DNA from: Geobacillus thermoleovorans
GTDB taxonomy: Bacteria; Bacillota; Bacilli; Bacillales; Anoxybacillaceae
NCBI RefSeq assembly: GCF_001610955.1
Contig: NZ_CP014335.1
Coordinates: 2,365,001-2,429,000 of the forward strand
Length of the DNA stretch: 64,000 bases
Reading direction: 5' to 3'
A model generated the notes under the pieces. The model searched no databases and was not told where the DNA came from. It saw only the letters and a program-made list of their open reading frames with translations. How positions within the stretch are numbered: position 1 is the stretch's first letter; the number at the start of each line of letters is the position of its first letter. Positions 48,238-56,792 of the stretch are shown here, one piece after another. Made by a program: the position numbers and the translations under genes.

Positions 48238-48268
48238 GGATTGCTTACATAAGCAATCCTTATTTTTT
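48235..48268 (+). terminator. Terminator of yqzM
   Basis: AAGGATTGCTT pairs with AAGCAATCCTT (11 bp, four-base loop) and is followed by ATTTTTT. It begins in the stop codon. Confidence 0.93.
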
Positions 48269-48307
48269 GTTTTGGCTGAAACGTTCCGTTTTTTTGTGCA
48301 CTACATC

Positions 48308-50557
48308 TTATGGTTTCATCCCCTGAAAGGTTCCACCGTTTTCGTCATACACATAGCAAATGGCCCCGTTTTCATCCGTCCGCCAAATGATCGCCCGTTG
48401 TTGCCGAAGCCGCATAAGCACCTCGGGGGACGGATGCCCGTAGCGATTGTAGCGGCCGACGGAAATGATGGCCGCTCGCGGCTTGACCGTCCGCAAAAAC
48501 GGCTCTGTTGTCGACGTTTTGCTGCCGTGGTGGGCGACTTTCAATACATCGGCGCGCAGCTCTGGATAAGCGCGGATGAGCGCCTGTTCCGCCTCTTCCT
48601 CGATATCCGCAGCAAACAGCCATGTCAAGCGGCCGAGGCGGGCGAGCAATACAAGCGAGCCGTTATTATCCTCATTGTTTCCCGCCTCCGGGTGCAATAC
48701 GGAAAACGCGGCATCCCCCACCTTCCACCGATCCCCCCGCACGCTGGCGGCCACCGGCACGGAAAACGGGCGCGCCATCGCCTTGACGGCCGGCAGCGCT
48801 CCTGGGCTTGTGACAATCTTCTTAACGCGCACGGCTGCCATCACCTCGGGAGCAGACCCGATATGGTCGGCATCATCGTGCGTCAAAATCAGCTGATCAA
48901 GCGTCCTCACCCCTTGGGCTTTTAAAAACGGCACGACAACGTCGCGGCCGACAGAAAACGGACGCGACCGCTTGCGCCACGGTTCGCGCGCCCATTCCGG
49001 CGTCCCGCCCGTGTCAATGAGATAGACTGCTTTGCGATGCGGAAGCTCAATATAAATGCAGTCTCCTTGTCCAACATCCAATATCGTTACTTCTCCCTTT
49101 GGATTCATATACGGAGAAGCCATATGCAGCGCCGTCGCCGCCGCCACCGCTGTCAATCCGCGGATCAGGCGGCCGCGTTCCCAATCCAAAAACGCCGCCG
49201 CGATGGCTGTCAGATAACCAGCTAAGCACCACGGCCCCGGACGGCCGAGCACAAGCATAAACGAGTAATCGACCGAGAAAAAATGGACAACCGCATCCGT
49301 CAGCTCAATGAGACGGCTAAACAGCCAAATGAGCGGAGAAAAGGGAAAAACTGCGGATAGAAAAGCGAGTGGCAAGATGACAAATGAATACCAAGGGACA
49401 AAGAAGACATTGAGTCCTACGCTCCAAACAGAAACTTCATAAAAATGGTAAAGCAAAACCGGCAGCGCGGCAAGCTGAGCGGCGAGCGCGGTCTGAAACA
49501 AGTTTTGGAGCATCGAACGAGCAGAGGCGAGCACCGATACATGGGCGAGAAGGGCAAACGTGACAAGAAACGATAGTTGAAAACCGACATCCCAAACCAT
49601 ATAGGGGTCAAAGACGAGCAGGGCAAGCGCTGTCCAACTCAACGCATCCAGCGGATGGATCCTTCCTTTTTTCCACTGGATGGCCAACACAATCATCCCG
49701 GTCGCACAAGCGCGCAGCACCGACGGCGAAGCGCCGGCGAGCACCGCATACATAGGCAAGAAAACGAGCAAAGCAAGCACGGCCGCTTCGCGCGTCACAA
49801 ACCGAATGGCAGCGGCCAACGCAGCACTGACAAGCAGGGTGACATGGCCGCCGGAAATGGCCAACAAATGGATGATCCCGAGCTGCTGGTAACCGCTAAT
49901 CACTTCCTCGTCCAACGAGCGGCGTTCGCCATAAATGAGCGCAGCGGCGATGCCGGCCGCTTCCGGCGGAAACCGGGCTTCAATGCGGCGGACGCCAGCC
50001 TCGCGAATGGCTTCAAGCCGTTCGATGATGGCGGGACGGACGCGCACGCAAGCAGAAAGATCGATCGCCTCAGGGAGAAAGAGCCAATGAATGCGGTGGC
50101 GGCGCAAATAACGGCGGTAATCAAACGCATACGGATTGCCAGCTGGCATGGGGCGCTCGAGCGTTCCCTTTAGCCGGCACACGACCCCAGGCATGAGGTG
50201 CGCACGCAGCGCTTCTTTTTCCGCAGCCGTCCGAATGATGTAACGGAGCTGCACCCGCTCCTTGCCAGCTTGCACCGCCGCCTGCAATCGATCGCCGTCG
50301 ATCGCCGGCGCGGCGGAAAAACGAACGGAAAGCGAATGACGGCCGCCGGAAAGGGAAGTTTTGTTATGATGGTCAACGATGAGAAAATAGACAAAAAAGA
50401 AGAGAGCTGCAACGAGAGCAGGAAGGAAACAGTGCGGCCGGCGGATGAAAAGAAGAAGGAGATACACAACGAGGAGAAGACAGGCGGTTTGGGACGGCGA
50501 GGCCGCCGCGACGGCCAAAAGCGCCGCCGCGGCGGGATAGACGGCTTGTCCTTTCAT
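48308..50557 (-). CDS. comEC: DNA-uptake channel protein ComEC
   Basis: Membrane channel for single-stranded DNA entry during transformation; 749 residues. Several N-terminal helices, a DUF4131 outer domain (about 40-180), the Competence membrane domain (about 200-470), and a C-terminal metallo-beta-lactamase-like nuclease domain with T-H-D-D-A-D-H near residue 565 that may degrade the non-entering strand. The ATG overlaps the comEB stop by four bases. All motifs appear intact, so the gene looks functional. Confidence 0.95.
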   Translation of the reverse strand: MKGQAVYPAAAALLAVAAASPSQTACLLLVVYLLLLFIRRPHCFLPALVAALFFFVYFLIVDHHNKTSLSGGRHSLSVRFSAAPAIDGDRLQAAVQAGKERVQLRYIIRTAAEKEALRAHLMPGVVCRLKGTLERPMPAGNPYAFDYRRYLRRHRIHWLFLPEAIDLSACVRVRPAIIERLEAIREAGVRRIEARFPPEAAGIAAALIYGERRSLDEEVISGYQQLGIIHLLAISGGHVTLLVSAALAAAIRFVTREAAVLALLVFLPMYAVLAGASPSVLRACATGMIVLAIQWKKGRIHPLDALSWTALALLVFDPYMVWDVGFQLSFLVTFALLAHVSVLASARSMLQNLFQTALAAQLAALPVLLYHFYEVSVWSVGLNVFFVPWYSFVILPLAFLSAVFPFSPLIWLFSRLIELTDAVVHFFSVDYSFMLVLGRPGPWCLAGYLTAIAAAFLDWERGRLIRGLTAVAAATALHMASPYMNPKGEVTILDVGQGDCIYIELPHRKAVYLIDTGGTPEWAREPWRKRSRPFSVGRDVVVPFLKAQGVRTLDQLILTHDDADHIGSAPEVMAAVRVKKIVTSPGALPAVKAMARPFSVPVAASVRGDRWKVGDAAFSVLHPEAGNNEDNNGSLVLLARLGRLTWLFAADIEEEAEQALIRAYPELRADVLKVAHHGSKTSTTEPFLRTVKPRAAIISVGRYNRYGHPSPEVLMRLRQQRAIIWRTDENGAICYVYDENGGTFQGMKP

Positions 50558-51024
50558 GCTTCACCTCCGCCGCTGGCAAGAAAGGCAAACACATCCGTTT
50601 TCAGCGGCACTTGCACAAGCCGGACGCCAGCTTGAGCAAACAGCTCCAAGGCGTACGGGTGGTTTTTGTAGTCTTGGGCGTAATAGACAGCGCGAATGCC
50701 GCTTTGAATGATCGCCTTGCAACAATGCAAGCACGGAAAATGGGTGACATACATCTCGGCCCCCTCGGTCGGGACGCCGAACTTGGCGCATTGCAAAATG
50801 GCATTCATTTCCGCATGGATCGTCCGTACACAATGGCCGTCAATAACGTAGCACCCTTCATCGGTGCAATGGGCGCCCCCGGCGATCGAGCCGTTGTACC
50901 CGCCGGCGATGATGCGCTTATCGCGCACAATCGTCGCCCCGACGGCGAGCCTTGTGCACGTGCTGCGCAGCGCCAACAGATGGCTTTGCGCCATAAAGTA
51001 TTGATCCCATGTGATGCGTTCCAT
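50554..51024 (-). CDS. comEB: ComEB, dCMP deaminase-like protein
   Basis: Zinc deaminase of the dCMP deaminase type, 156 residues, second gene of the comE operon. Catalytic motif H-A-E-M-N near residue 70 and P-C-L-H-C-C near 97. It is thought dispensable for DNA uptake itself; in B. subtilis it has been linked to localising other competence proteins. The start has GGAGGG. Overlaps comEC. Confidence 0.93.
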   Translation of the reverse strand: MERITWDQYFMAQSHLLALRSTCTRLAVGATIVRDKRIIAGGYNGSIAGGAHCTDEGCYVIDGHCVRTIHAEMNAILQCAKFGVPTEGAEMYVTHFPCLHCCKAIIQSGIRAVYYAQDYKNHPYALELFAQAGVRLVQVPLKTDVFAFLASGGGEA

Positions 51025-51153
51025 TCTACGTCCCTCCGCTCGTTTCCATACTTTTAGTCTACCCGCCGCCGCCTGCCCCCGTCAACGCCGAAAAACGTCC
51101 GCAGCAGCCCTGATCCGCCCATAAACGAGAAGCATTGCGCTCCCCCGCCTCGT

Positions 51154-51777
51154 TTACGGCACAAGCAAATACGGTTTCAATTTCTCCAGCGTTTTTTCGC
51201 CAATTCCGGTTACATTCAACAAATCTTCCACCCGCTGGAACGGCCCGTGTTCTTCGCGATAGGCGATGATCGCTTTTGCCTTCGCCGGTCCGATGCCGGG
51301 AAGCTGCATCAACTCCTCTTCCGTCGCCGTATTGACCGCCACTTGCGGCCCGTCCCGAGCTCCATCGCTTGGAGACTTGCCGACGGCATCTGACGCTGGT
51401 GCGGCCTCGCCTTTTTTCGGCACGTAAATCATCATCTCATCGCGCACTTTTGCCGCCAGATTGATTTTCGTTTCATCCGCCTCGTCCGTCAATCCGCCGG
51501 CTAGGGCGATAACATCGCGAACGCGGGCGTCCGCCGCCACTTCGTACACTCCTGGCTTCGCGACCGCCCCTTTCACATCCACCACAGCGGTTTTGGGCGC
51601 CTCGTCCTTTTTTTCTTCCGGCCGGGCGGCATCCGTTTCAGCCGCCGCCGGCAAGACGACTTGCCCCTTTTCATCCGTCGGATGACGAAACACCCATAAC
51701 CCCGCCGCCGCAGCAAACAACAAGAACATCCCTACTTTCCCATACCGTTTGCCAAGCTCCTGCACATGCTCCCACAT
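51154..51777 (-). CDS. comEA: DNA receptor ComEA
   Basis: Membrane-anchored DNA-binding receptor for transformation, 207 residues. One helix at about residues 16-30, an acidic linker, an SLBB-like domain (about 62-115), then a flexible stretch and a C-terminal double helix-hairpin-helix DNA-binding domain (L-P-G-I-G-P-A-K-A and V-T-G-I-G-E-K-T-L). First gene of comEA-comEB-comEC. No ComK box was recognised in the 100-base gap to comER. Confidence 0.95.
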   Translation of the reverse strand: MWEHVQELGKRYGKVGMFLLFAAAAGLWVFRHPTDEKGQVVLPAAAETDAARPEEKKDEAPKTAVVDVKGAVAKPGVYEVAADARVRDVIALAGGLTDEADETKINLAAKVRDEMMIYVPKKGEAAPASDAVGKSPSDGARDGPQVAVNTATEEELMQLPGIGPAKAKAIIAYREEHGPFQRVEDLLNVTGIGEKTLEKLKPYLLVP

Positions 51778-51802
51778 ACGATCCCATCCTTTCCATCTCC
51801 AG

Positions 51803-51832
51803 TCATAAACCGAGCCTTTTTCTCATACATAT
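51803..51832 (+). promoter_or_regulatory. Sigma-E-type promoter of comER
   Basis: TCATAAA (51803-51809), 14-base spacer, CATACATAT (51824-51832): both elements fit sigma-E (-35 [GT][AC]ATA[TA][TA], -10 CATACAnT). The start site would be about 40 bases before the comER ATG. Confidence 0.65.
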
Positions 51833-51879
51833 CGAAAAAGAGAGTTCCGGCAAACCAAAACCGGGAGGGGGGACAATGC

Positions 51880-52698
51880 ATGAACATCGGCGTTATCGGC
51901 ACGGGGAATATGGGCACCATCTTAATCGAAGCGTTCCTCGACTCCGGCGCCGTGAAAGCGGATCAGCTCGTCATAACGAACCGTACGCTTGCGAAAGCGT
52001 TCGCGATACAACGCACATATCCCGGCATCACGGTGGCTGCCAACGCGGCTGAAGTCGTCAAACAATCCAGTCTCGTTTTTTTATGCGTCAAGCCACTCGA
52101 CATCCATCCATTATTGCAGCAACTGGCCCCGCACTGGACAAGGGAGCATTGCCTTGTGTCGATCACAAGCCCGATCAGCGTAAAACAGCTTGAAGCAGCC
52201 GTCCCTTGCCAAGTCGTGCGCGCCATTCCGAGCATTGCAAACCGGGCGCTCTCCGGCAGCATCCTTGTCACCTTCGGATCACGCTGTTCGACCGCCTGCC
52301 GGCAAACGATCGATGATCTTCTCCGGCGCATCGCCTCGCCGGTGTACATCGACGAGGCCATCACCCGCGTCGCCTCCGACATCTCAAGCTGCGGCCCGGC
52401 GTTTTTCAGCTATTTGCTTCAGCGCTTCATCGACGCCGCAGCGGCCAAAACCGCCATCACGAAGGAACAGGCGACGATGCTGGCGACCGATATGATCATC
52501 GGTCTTGGGGAACTGCTCAAGCGGAATCTGTACACATTGCCAACGTTGCAGGAAAAAGTATGCGTCAAAGGCGGCATTACCGGGGAAGGAATCGCTGTGT
52601 TGGAACAACGAATGAACGGCGTCTTTGAAGAAGTGCTGGCGAAAACACATGAGAAGTTTAAAGAAGATGTGGAGAAGGTGAAGCAACAATTTTCATAG
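51880..52698 (+). CDS. comER: ComER, pyrroline-5-carboxylate reductase-like protein
   Basis: 272-residue NAD(P)-binding protein of the ProC family. The Rossmann motif is I-G-V-I-G-T-G-N-M-G at the very N-terminus; the C-terminal P5CR dimerisation domain has G-G-I-T-G-E-G near residue 230. The ATG at 51880 has GGGAGGGGG; a long upstream frame is untranslated. Divergent from comEA. ComER is not needed for DNA uptake; reports in Bacillus connect it to sporulation and biofilm formation. The sigma-E-like promoter found here fits that. Proline synthesis is a possible but unproven activity. Confidence 0.92.
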   Translation: MNIGVIGTGNMGTILIEAFLDSGAVKADQLVITNRTLAKAFAIQRTYPGITVAANAAEVVKQSSLVFLCVKPLDIHPLLQQLAPHWTREHCLVSITSPISVKQLEAAVPCQVVRAIPSIANRALSGSILVTFGSRCSTACRQTIDDLLRRIASPVYIDEAITRVASDISSCGPAFFSYLLQRFIDAAAAKTAITKEQATMLATDMIIGLGELLKRNLYTLPTLQEKVCVKGGITGEGIAVLEQRMNGVFEEVLAKTHEKFKEDVEKVKQQFS

Positions 52699-52778
52699 GT
52701 TTCATTCGACGCAGAAAGGGAAATTCCTGCTTTGTTTTGCAAAAAAGATATCCCTTGAACCTTCAGCTAGGAGATAAT

Positions 52779-52889
52779 GTTGCAATCCTCACCCAGCCTT
52801 TTGGCTGGGTGCAATCGATTATTAGCCCGGCATTTGCGAGGAGATATTGATGTTTCAATCCTCACCCATCCCTTTTGGATGGGTGCAAT
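52779..52889 (-). CRISPR. Two-repeat CRISPR-like array without cas genes
   Basis: Repeat A 52852-52889 (38 bases) and repeat B 52779-52815 (37 bases) flank a 36-base spacer (52816-52851). On the minus strand both begin ATTGCACCCA, form a hairpin with an AAAAG-type loop, and continue GGGTGAGGATTG; A ends GATTGAAAC, the usual CRISPR repeat 3' end, B ends GATTGCAAC. The stems differ by paired changes (CCCATCC/GGATGGG versus CCCAGCC/GGCTGGG). Repeat B, at the trailer end, is the degenerate one. AT-rich DNA lies on the leader side. Only two units and no cas genes in the window, so a structured non-CRISPR repeat remains possible. Confidence 0.5.
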
Positions 52890-53262
52890 ACAAAATGCCG
52901 ATGATATGTGCGGCAAGATAGAGGAAATATTCCTGAAATATATTCGGATTATGTAAATCATTGGGATGGCGTTGAGCCAATAAGAACCGTGCTGTTTCCA
53001 TTGCTGTTCGATACGATCCTCTTTGGGCTTGGCATGTCTTCTATTTCAAAATTCCCGTGGCGTATGAGCATAAACATCATTCATTTTCAATTCGACCCCC
53101 ATCAGACATTTTCTCTTAGGACATTTGCCTTATATTTATTTATTTCGACCAATATCTTCATAATCCTTCTAACTCACACATCTTTTTCAATTTCCCAGCC
53201 GTCAATCGCGTCGATCGCAACGTTTGGCCATACATTCCCCCCCTTCTTTTCCACATGCGCAT

Positions 53263-53290
53263 AAAAAAAGAGCCCCTCCGGCTCTTTTTT
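53263..53290. terminator. Bidirectional terminator after yqeM
   Basis: AAAAAAAGAGCC pairs with GGCTCTTTTTT around a five-base loop; U-tracts form on both strands. It ends the yqeG-to-yqeM operon from the right and any plus-strand transcript from the left. Confidence 0.92.
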
Positions 53291-53372
53291 CTTTCCCCAC
53301 TTTCAGTGATGTTCCATCAACCTCTTGCAACAGCATCTTTTTTGGCTGCTAAGGTCCCTCACCACACGCCCC

Positions 53373-54116
53373 TCACCGCTTTCGCGCGATGAAAAACAAC
53401 CGTTCCGCCGTCTCGGTCGGGGGCGCATTGGTGAAATCGGCGGTCACTTCGAGCACCTCAAAGCCAGCGGAATCGAGCCATCGCTCATAGACAGCGCGCT
53501 CGAACGTGCGCTGTTCATGCCATTCGTCATAGCGCTCATAAAGATCGCCGCGGCGGACGAAAAAGGTTAATTCATGCCCGACGCTGTGCGGCCAGTCAAG
53601 CGGATGGCACGTCCATATGTAGCTGAGGTCGTCATCCTGGTCCGCAAACACGGCGTCGCGGAACAGGACGTCCATTTTGTAGACCGAATGGACATCAAAC
53701 AAAAGCAGCCCGCCGCCGCCAAGGGCGCGGGAGACGGCGGCGAACGTCCGCTTCACATCCTCTTCATCCGTTAAATAGTTGAGAGCATCGCAAAACAGGA
53801 AGGCGCCATCGAGATCAGAAAACCCGTCGAGCTCCGCCATGTTTTGTTCGAAAAACGGCACCTCCACTCCCGCCGCTTCGGCTTTCGCCTGGGCGACGGC
53901 GAGCATATGTTCAGAGAGATCAACGCCGGATACTTGCCATCCGGCCTTGGCGAGGCGGATGGCAAGCTCTCCCGTCCCGCAGCCGATGTCAATGACCCGT
54001 CTCCCCGGCCGTTTGGTGTATTGGGCGAATGCCCGTTCCACAAACGATTGCCATGCATCATACGGCGCCTCGGCCATGAGCGCATCGTACCAATCGGCGA
54101 AACGAGCATAGGTCAT
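53373..54116 (-). CDS. yqeM: SAM-dependent methyltransferase YqeM
   Basis: Class I methyltransferase of unknown substrate, 247 residues from the ATG at 54116, which overlaps the rsfS stop by four bases; longer frames read rsfS in another phase. SAM motif V-I-D-I-G-C-G-T-G-E near residue 40 and the acidic strand V-D-L-S near 63; F-D-V-H-S near 140. Last gene of the ribosome-assembly operon, so an rRNA, tRNA or protein substrate is possible but not shown. Confidence 0.88.
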   Translation of the reverse strand: MTYARFADWYDALMAEAPYDAWQSFVERAFAQYTKRPGRRVIDIGCGTGELAIRLAKAGWQVSGVDLSEHMLAVAQAKAEAAGVEVPFFEQNMAELDGFSDLDGAFLFCDALNYLTDEEDVKRTFAAVSRALGGGGLLLFDVHSVYKMDVLFRDAVFADQDDDLSYIWTCHPLDWPHSVGHELTFFVRRGDLYERYDEWHEQRTFERAVYERWLDSAGFEVLEVTADFTNAPPTETAERLFFIARKR

Positions 54117-54469
54117 GGCTGCAGCACAGCCGCGACGTCTTCCGTCGGGGCGTCCCCCCAAAGCCGTTCGAGGTTGTAATACTCGCGCTCCTCTTTGGCA
54201 AAAACATGCACAACGATGTCGCCCAAATCGACAAGCACCCATTTCGCCTCCTGGAATCCTTCAACCCTCTTCACCGCTAAGCCGTGTTCTTCCGCTTGGT
54301 CTTGAATTTCGCGGGCGATGGCCTGCACTTGTTTGTCCGAATTGCCATGGCAAATGACAAAATAATCGGCGACAAGCGAAATGCCTTTCATGTTCAAGAC
54401 GACAATGTTTTCCGCCTTTTTATCATCCGCCGCGCGGACGACAAGCTGCAACGCCTCTTGTTCCGTCAC
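54113..54469 (-). CDS. rsfS: Ribosomal silencing factor RsfS
   Basis: Binds L14 of the 50S subunit and blocks subunit joining under starvation; 118 residues (YqeL/RsfS). Family motif G-x-S-x-x-A-D-Y-F-V-I-C near residue 30 and W-V-L-V-D-L-G-D-I-V-V-H-V-F near 77. Start GTG at 54469 overlaps the yqeK stop by four bases, so yqeK, rsfS and yqeM are translationally linked. Confidence 0.95.
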   Translation of the reverse strand: MTEQEALQLVVRAADDKKAENIVVLNMKGISLVADYFVICHGNSDKQVQAIAREIQDQAEEHGLAVKRVEGFQEAKWVLVDLGDIVVHVFAKEEREYYNLERLWGDAPTEDVAAVLQP

Positions 54470-55044
54470 CGTTTTGCTTCCCCCTTCACTTCACGCATGA
54501 GTGAATTGTACGCATGAATCGTATCTGGATAAATGAGCTGGCGCTTCTCAAGCAAAAACGCGATCGTATTTTTCACCGCCTGCAACAGCGCCCGGTTGAG
54601 GTCTTCTTCCGCCAAGCGCCGTACGTCGTCAACGCCCGGGAAGCGGCGCCCTGGTTCCATATAGTCGGCCAAATAAATAATTTTTTCAAGCACCGTCATT
54701 CCAGCCCTTCCCGACGTATGGTAGCGAATGGCATTCAGCACCTCTGGATCGTTGATGCCGACTTCTGTCTGCACCAAATAGGCGCCAACGGGCGCATGCC
54801 ATAGCTCACTGTTGTAAGTAAGCAAATCGTTGGGCATATTTTGCGCCAAAATGATTTGTTTCATTTCCTCGACCGGACGGAATTTGGCATAGTCGTGGAA
54901 AATCGCCGCCAGTTCCGCCTTTTTCGCGTCGGCGCCGTATTGCCTGGCGAGCTTAACAGCGGTCTCGACAACGCCAAGCGTATGCTCGTAGCGCTGCTCT
55001 GTCAGCTGTTGTTTCACGATCAGTAACGCCTGTTCTCGCTCCAT
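54466..55044 (-). CDS. yqeK: HD-domain hydrolase YqeK
   Basis: HD-domain metal phosphohydrolase, 192 residues from the ATG at 55044 (GAGGAGAAGGGG upstream). Metal ligands in Y-E-H-T near residue 20, F-H-D-Y near 50 and Y-H-T near 108, D near 127. Homologues hydrolyse diadenosine tetraphosphate symmetrically, which I take as the likely activity. Its start region lies inside the 3' end of nadD (92-base overlap), unusual for this gene pair. Followed by rsfS. Confidence 0.9.
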   Translation of the reverse strand: MEREQALLIVKQQLTEQRYEHTLGVVETAVKLARQYGADAKKAELAAIFHDYAKFRPVEEMKQIILAQNMPNDLLTYNSELWHAPVGAYLVQTEVGINDPEVLNAIRYHTSGRAGMTVLEKIIYLADYMEPGRRFPGVDDVRRLAEEDLNRALLQAVKNTIAFLLEKRQLIYPDTIHAYNSLMREVKGEAKR

Positions 55045-55603
55045 ATAGCCCCTTCTCCTCAATATAAAGTCTAACGCCTTCCGGCACAAGATAGCGAATC
55101 GTCTGCCCGTTCCGCACCCGCTCGCGGATGAGCGAGGAAGAAACGGCAAACTGCGGCGCCTCAACTTCGATGACCGGATACGGCGTTTCCATGGAAAACC
55201 CCGGCCGCTTGACGCCAACAAACGTCACCAACTCGATGAGCTCATCGATGCGGTGCCAATGGGGCAAATATTCGACCATATCGGCGCCGATGATGAAATA
55301 AAACTCGTCATTGGGATGCATCGCGACAAGCTGCCGGATCGTATCGTACGTATACGAAGGCCCTTCCCGCTCGAGTTCGATCGTCTCAATATGAAAGCGC
55401 GGATGGCCAGCCACTGCCAACTCGAGCATGCGCAGCCGGTCTTCGCTTTTGGTCACTTGTTCGTGCTGCTTATGGGGAGGAAGGCGGTTGGGCAGAAACC
55501 AAATTTCTGACAACTGAAGGGCGTCAAGCACTTCATTCGCCATGAGCAAATGACCGTAATGAGGCGGATCAAACGTGCCGCCGAAAATCCCGATTTTTCC
55601 CAT
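54953..55603 (-). CDS. nadD: Nicotinate-nucleotide adenylyltransferase NadD
   Basis: Adenylates nicotinate mononucleotide to deamido-NAD in NAD synthesis; 216 residues. Nucleotidyl-transferase motif [11 protein letters not shown] at residues 8-18 and the S-S-S-L-I-R signature near 155. The family domain ends at about residue 188 (Y-I-E-E-K-G-L-Y). The last 28 or so residues are Arg/Ala/Thr-rich, have no family match and are translated from the 5' end of yqeK in another frame, so the usual stop codon appears to have been lost. The ATG has a GGAAAG site. Confidence 0.94.
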   Translation of the reverse strand: MGKIGIFGGTFDPPHYGHLLMANEVLDALQLSEIWFLPNRLPPHKQHEQVTKSEDRLRMLELAVAGHPRFHIETIELEREGPSYTYDTIRQLVAMHPNDEFYFIIGADMVEYLPHWHRIDELIELVTFVGVKRPGFSMETPYPVIEVEAPQFAVSSSLIRERVRNGQTIRYLVPEGVRLYIEEKGLYGARTGVTDRETTADRAALRAYAWRCRDRC

Positions 55604-55642
55604 CTTCTTTCCTCCCGCCGCCTGCCGTGGCTGCTCCCATTG

Positions 55643-55936
55643 TCAATCAGGCAGAACGATTTGTTTATGCTCCTTCGATTCTTTGTATAAGACGATCGTA
55701 TTGCCGATCACTTGCACGACTTCCGCCCCCGTTCCAGCCGCGAGCTGCTCGGCGACGGTGCAGCGGTCTTCTTCACAGTTTTGCAAAACGCTCACTTTCA
55801 ACAGCTCGCGCGCTTCGAGCGCCGCCGCAATTTGTTCGGTCATCGCTTCCGTCACGCCGCCTTTGCCGACTTGGAAAATCGGTTTCAAATGATGGGCTTG
55901 AGCGCGCAAAAACCGTTTTTGCTTTCCCGTTAGCAT
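55643..55936 (-). CDS. yhbY: CRM-domain RNA-binding protein YhbY (YqeI)
   Basis: 97-residue CRM-domain protein that associates with the maturing 50S subunit. Family start L-T-G-K-Q-K-R-F-L-R-A-Q-A-H and the G-K-G-G-V-T motif near residue 25, the RNA-binding G-x-x-G loop. The start has TAAGGAGGT. It lies between aroE and nadD in the ribosome-assembly operon. Confidence 0.93.
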   Translation of the reverse strand: MLTGKQKRFLRAQAHHLKPIFQVGKGGVTEAMTEQIAAALEARELLKVSVLQNCEEDRCTVAEQLAAGTGAEVVQVIGNTIVLYKESKEHKQIVLPD

Positions 55937-55939
55937 ATG

Positions 55940-56770
55940 TTACCTCCTTAACGCTTCGATGACAAGCTGTTTCATCCGGTTGACATCCGGCCATTGGCCG
56001 GTCCACTTTTCGAACGCTAGCGCCCCTTGGTATACGAGCATGCCGACGCCGTTTTGCACACGGGCGCCGCGGGCTTTCGCTTCTTTCAGCCATTTTGTTT
56101 CCAGTGGATTGTAAATAATATCGGAAACGATCACCCCTGGGCGCAGCCGTTCAAGAGAAAGCGGCTGCACCTCGACACGCGGATGCATGCCGACAGAAGT
56201 GGTATTGATAATAATATCGTATTCGTCAAGCCGCGTTTCCGCCTCGGCGAGTGAAAAATACGCCGAGCGGCCATCCTCCCCTTCGCGGACGAGCCGCTCC
56301 GCCTTTTCCACCGTCCGGTTGGTCATATCGATGCGCTTGGCTGCCGTCGACAGCAATGAAAAGTAAATGCCGCGTGCGCCGCCGCCGGCGCCGATCAGCA
56401 AAATCCGCTTGCCGTCCAAGGTGATGTTCATTTCCTCTTCCAACGCTTGGACATAACCGAGCCCGTCTGTATTATAGCCGACGAGCCGGCCGTCGTTGTT
56501 GATGATCGTATTGACCGCCCCGATGCGGCGCGCATGTTCGTCCACTTCGTCCAAAAACGGAATGACCGCCAGTTTGTGCGGAATCGTCACGTTCACCCCG
56601 GCGATGCCGAGCGCCCGCACGCCAGCAAGCGCCGCCCCGACTTGCCCCGGTTCGACGGAAAACAAATGATAGCGCGCCGGAATGCCCAAACGGGCGAATG
56701 CATCATTATGCATGAGCGGCGACAGCGAGTGCTCGACGGGAAACCCAATCAACCCGTATACCTTTTCCAC
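55940..56770 (-). CDS. aroE: Shikimate dehydrogenase
   Basis: NADPH-dependent reduction of 3-dehydroshikimate in aromatic amino-acid synthesis; 276 residues. Substrate motif G-F-P-V-E-H-S-L-S-P near residue 10, catalytic Lys and Asp in N-V-T-I-P-H-K near 60 and N-T-D-G near 98, NADP loop G-A-G-G-G-A near 126 followed by N-R-T. The start is GTG at 56770. Set in the ribosome-assembly operon between yqeH and yhbY, as in B. subtilis. Confidence 0.96.
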   Translation of the reverse strand: MEKVYGLIGFPVEHSLSPLMHNDAFARLGIPARYHLFSVEPGQVGAALAGVRALGIAGVNVTIPHKLAVIPFLDEVDEHARRIGAVNTIINNDGRLVGYNTDGLGYVQALEEEMNITLDGKRILLIGAGGGARGIYFSLLSTAAKRIDMTNRTVEKAERLVREGEDGRSAYFSLAEAETRLDEYDIIINTTSVGMHPRVEVQPLSLERLRPGVIVSDIIYNPLETKWLKEAKARGARVQNGVGMLVYQGALAFEKWTGQWPDVNRMKQLVIEALRR

Positions 56771-56792
56771 GTTTCTCCCCTCCCGCTTTCCA

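Larger units (their letters stand above)
52699..53372. other. Gene-poor, AT-richer gap between comER and yqeM
   Basis: 674 bases, the longest gap in the window. From the left: the comER end, two CRISPR-like repeats (52779-52889), then about 370 bases clearly richer in A and T than the neighbourhood, and a terminator (53263-53290). A plus-strand frame from a GTG at 52908 reads about 35 plausible residues (N-I-P-E-I-Y-S-D-Y-V-N-H-W-D-G) before becoming low in quality; it has no ribosome site. No cas gene or transposase is visible. The gap may be a relic of acquired DNA. Confidence 0.55.

Noticed and set aside
51778..51879. ComK box for comEA
   Set aside because: A/T runs flank the sigma-E-like -10, but the AAAA-N5-TTTT pattern and its helical spacing are not present.
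53174..53254. 26-codon minus-strand frame (V-E-K-K-G-G-N-V-W-P-N-V)
   Set aside because: Protein-like but very short, next to a terminator, with no ribosome site and no known relative.
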